15,786 bases of DNA from Christensenella sp. UBA1252 (lineage in GTDB: Bacteria > Bacillota > Clostridia > Christensenellales > CAG-1252), in NCBI GenBank assembly GCA_002308575.1, contig DBVY01000059.1, positions 597-16,382 of the forward strand. Direction: 5' to 3'. Positions within the stretch are counted from its first letter, which is position 1, and the number at the start of each line of letters is the position of its first letter. The notes beneath the pieces were generated by a model that worked only from the letters and a program-made list of their open reading frames with translations, had not been told where the DNA came from and did not search any database. The translations under genes were made by a program, and so were the position numbers. Below, in pieces: positions 15,365 through 15,786 of this stretch.

Positions 15365-15383
15365 GCCCCGAGAAAGGAGGCTT
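15363..15383 (-). terminator. Possible weak terminator of the flavodoxin-like gene
   Basis: On the minus strand AAGCC and CC (one T bulged) pair with GG and GGCTT around TTTCTC, followed by TACTTATCTT. The stem is short and the tail only partly T-rich. Its 3' end touches the -35 of the next promoter, the same compact terminator-promoter arrangement seen at 3535-3583. The remaining 15384-15479 interval holds nothing I recognise. Confidence 0.4.
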
Positions 15384-15479
15384 CCGCTCTTATCCTTTTC
15401 TTTCCGCGCGCGCACGAAGCCTGCTTTCGACTAAAACGCCGTATAAGCTGCAACGCCACATGAGGCTGAATCCGATCTA

Positions 15480-15786
15480 TCAAACTTCTCCGTTCGAATC
15501 GAATAGGACGTCCAGTTTCGCAAGCTCGCTCTCGTACTTTTTCGGTTCTTTGAGAACGACGATGCTTGCGTTCGGATATTCTTTTGCGAGGCGTTTGACC
15601 GCTTTCGGCGCCTCGCCGCCGCCCGCATAAAGGACGAAAGAAGCGGGGGTTTCGCCGAGCTTCAACGAGGCAAGCACGGCATTGATCGGGCAACTCAATC
15701 GGCCGTTCCAGATCGGCGAACCGATCACGACTCGATCATAGCCTTCAACGCTTGGATCGAACCCGACGAGCTTGCTCTTATGCCCG
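15480..15786 (-). CDS. Flavodoxin-like protein, partial (N-terminus beyond right edge)
   Basis: The frame is open to the window edge and ends with TGA at 15482-15480, giving the last 101 residues. The segment GYDRVVIGSPIWNGRLSCPINAVL matches the flavodoxin and flavodoxin-domain pattern in which a D/Y-rich stretch leads to VxxGSPIWxGxxxxPxxxFL, the loop that stacks on the FMN isoalloxazine ring. A following strand, ASFVLYAGGG, fits the next flavodoxin strand and loop. The N-terminal phosphate-binding loop lies outside the window, so FMN binding cannot be confirmed. It is most likely a small electron carrier or NAD(P)H/quinone-type flavoprotein. It precedes the MDR-family gene on the same strand, but that gene has its own promoter. 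Confidence 0.8.
   Translation of the reverse strand, partial: GHKSKLVGFDPSVEGYDRVVIGSPIWNGRLSCPINAVLASLKLGETPASFVLYAGGGEAPKAVKRLAKEYPNASIVVLKEPKKYESELAKLDVLFDSNGEV

Noticed and set aside
15384..15479. Small open frame of 23 codons (MWRCSLYG...) downstream of the flavodoxin-like gene
   Set aside because: No ribosome binding site, no recognisable sequence and very short; it cannot be supported as a gene.

Overview
The window looks like a chromosomal housekeeping segment of an uncultured Bacillota (Clostridia-type) bacterium of roughly even base composition. The support is the order rpmE - yqhQ-like (DUF1385) - prmC - prfA, a DUF5685 protein, consensus sigma-A type promoters with AAGGAGG-type ribosome binding sites, and small DMT, YbaK and MacB-type ABC genes. 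This placement is inferred from gene content and order; no 16S or other decisive marker is present. Genes are densely packed. No gap exceeds 300 bases (the largest are about 174 and 164 bases), and I found no tRNA, rRNA, CRISPR, phage or insertion-sequence signal.

Left part (1-3504, all minus strand): one promoter at about 3535-3563 drives a four-gene run: a small P-loop ATPase, threonine synthase (thrC), tryptophanyl-tRNA synthetase (trpS) and a DUF5685 protein that runs off the left edge. Joints are 6 nt, a 4-nt ATGA overlap and a 1-nt TGATG overlap. The leader is only about 24 nt, so there is no room for a T-box.

Middle (3553-8249, minus strand): a consensus promoter precedes rpmE (L31), followed by a terminator-like hairpin. 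Then comes a fused DUF1385-PrmC protein, its predicted substrate RF1 (prfA, joined by a 4-nt overlap), and a DRE-TIM metallolyase resembling Re-citrate synthase, closed by a strong hairpin terminator. The order suggests that readthrough from rpmE supplies the rest.

Right part: ybaK, a MacB-type ABC ATPase and a large FtsX-like permease form a minus-strand operon (8348-11811). A DMT-family exporter diverges from ybaK on the plus strand, followed by a predicted lipoprotein of unknown function. A perfect 30-bp palindromic terminator separates the lipoprotein from a convergent MDR-family dehydrogenase homologue that has lost its zinc ligands. A flavodoxin-like protein runs off the right edge.

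The most unusual signals are these. Three neighbouring genes (ybaK, the DMT exporter and the lipoprotein) have promoters placed so that the predicted transcription start falls within 0-2 nt of the start codon, with no Shine-Dalgarno sequence, which suggests leaderless mRNAs. DUF1385 and PrmC are fused, with a possible internal restart at the domain boundary. The MDR protein appears zinc-less. The octamer GCGATCGC is strongly over-represented. I found no convincing new multi-gene system such as a defence island or biosynthetic cluster.
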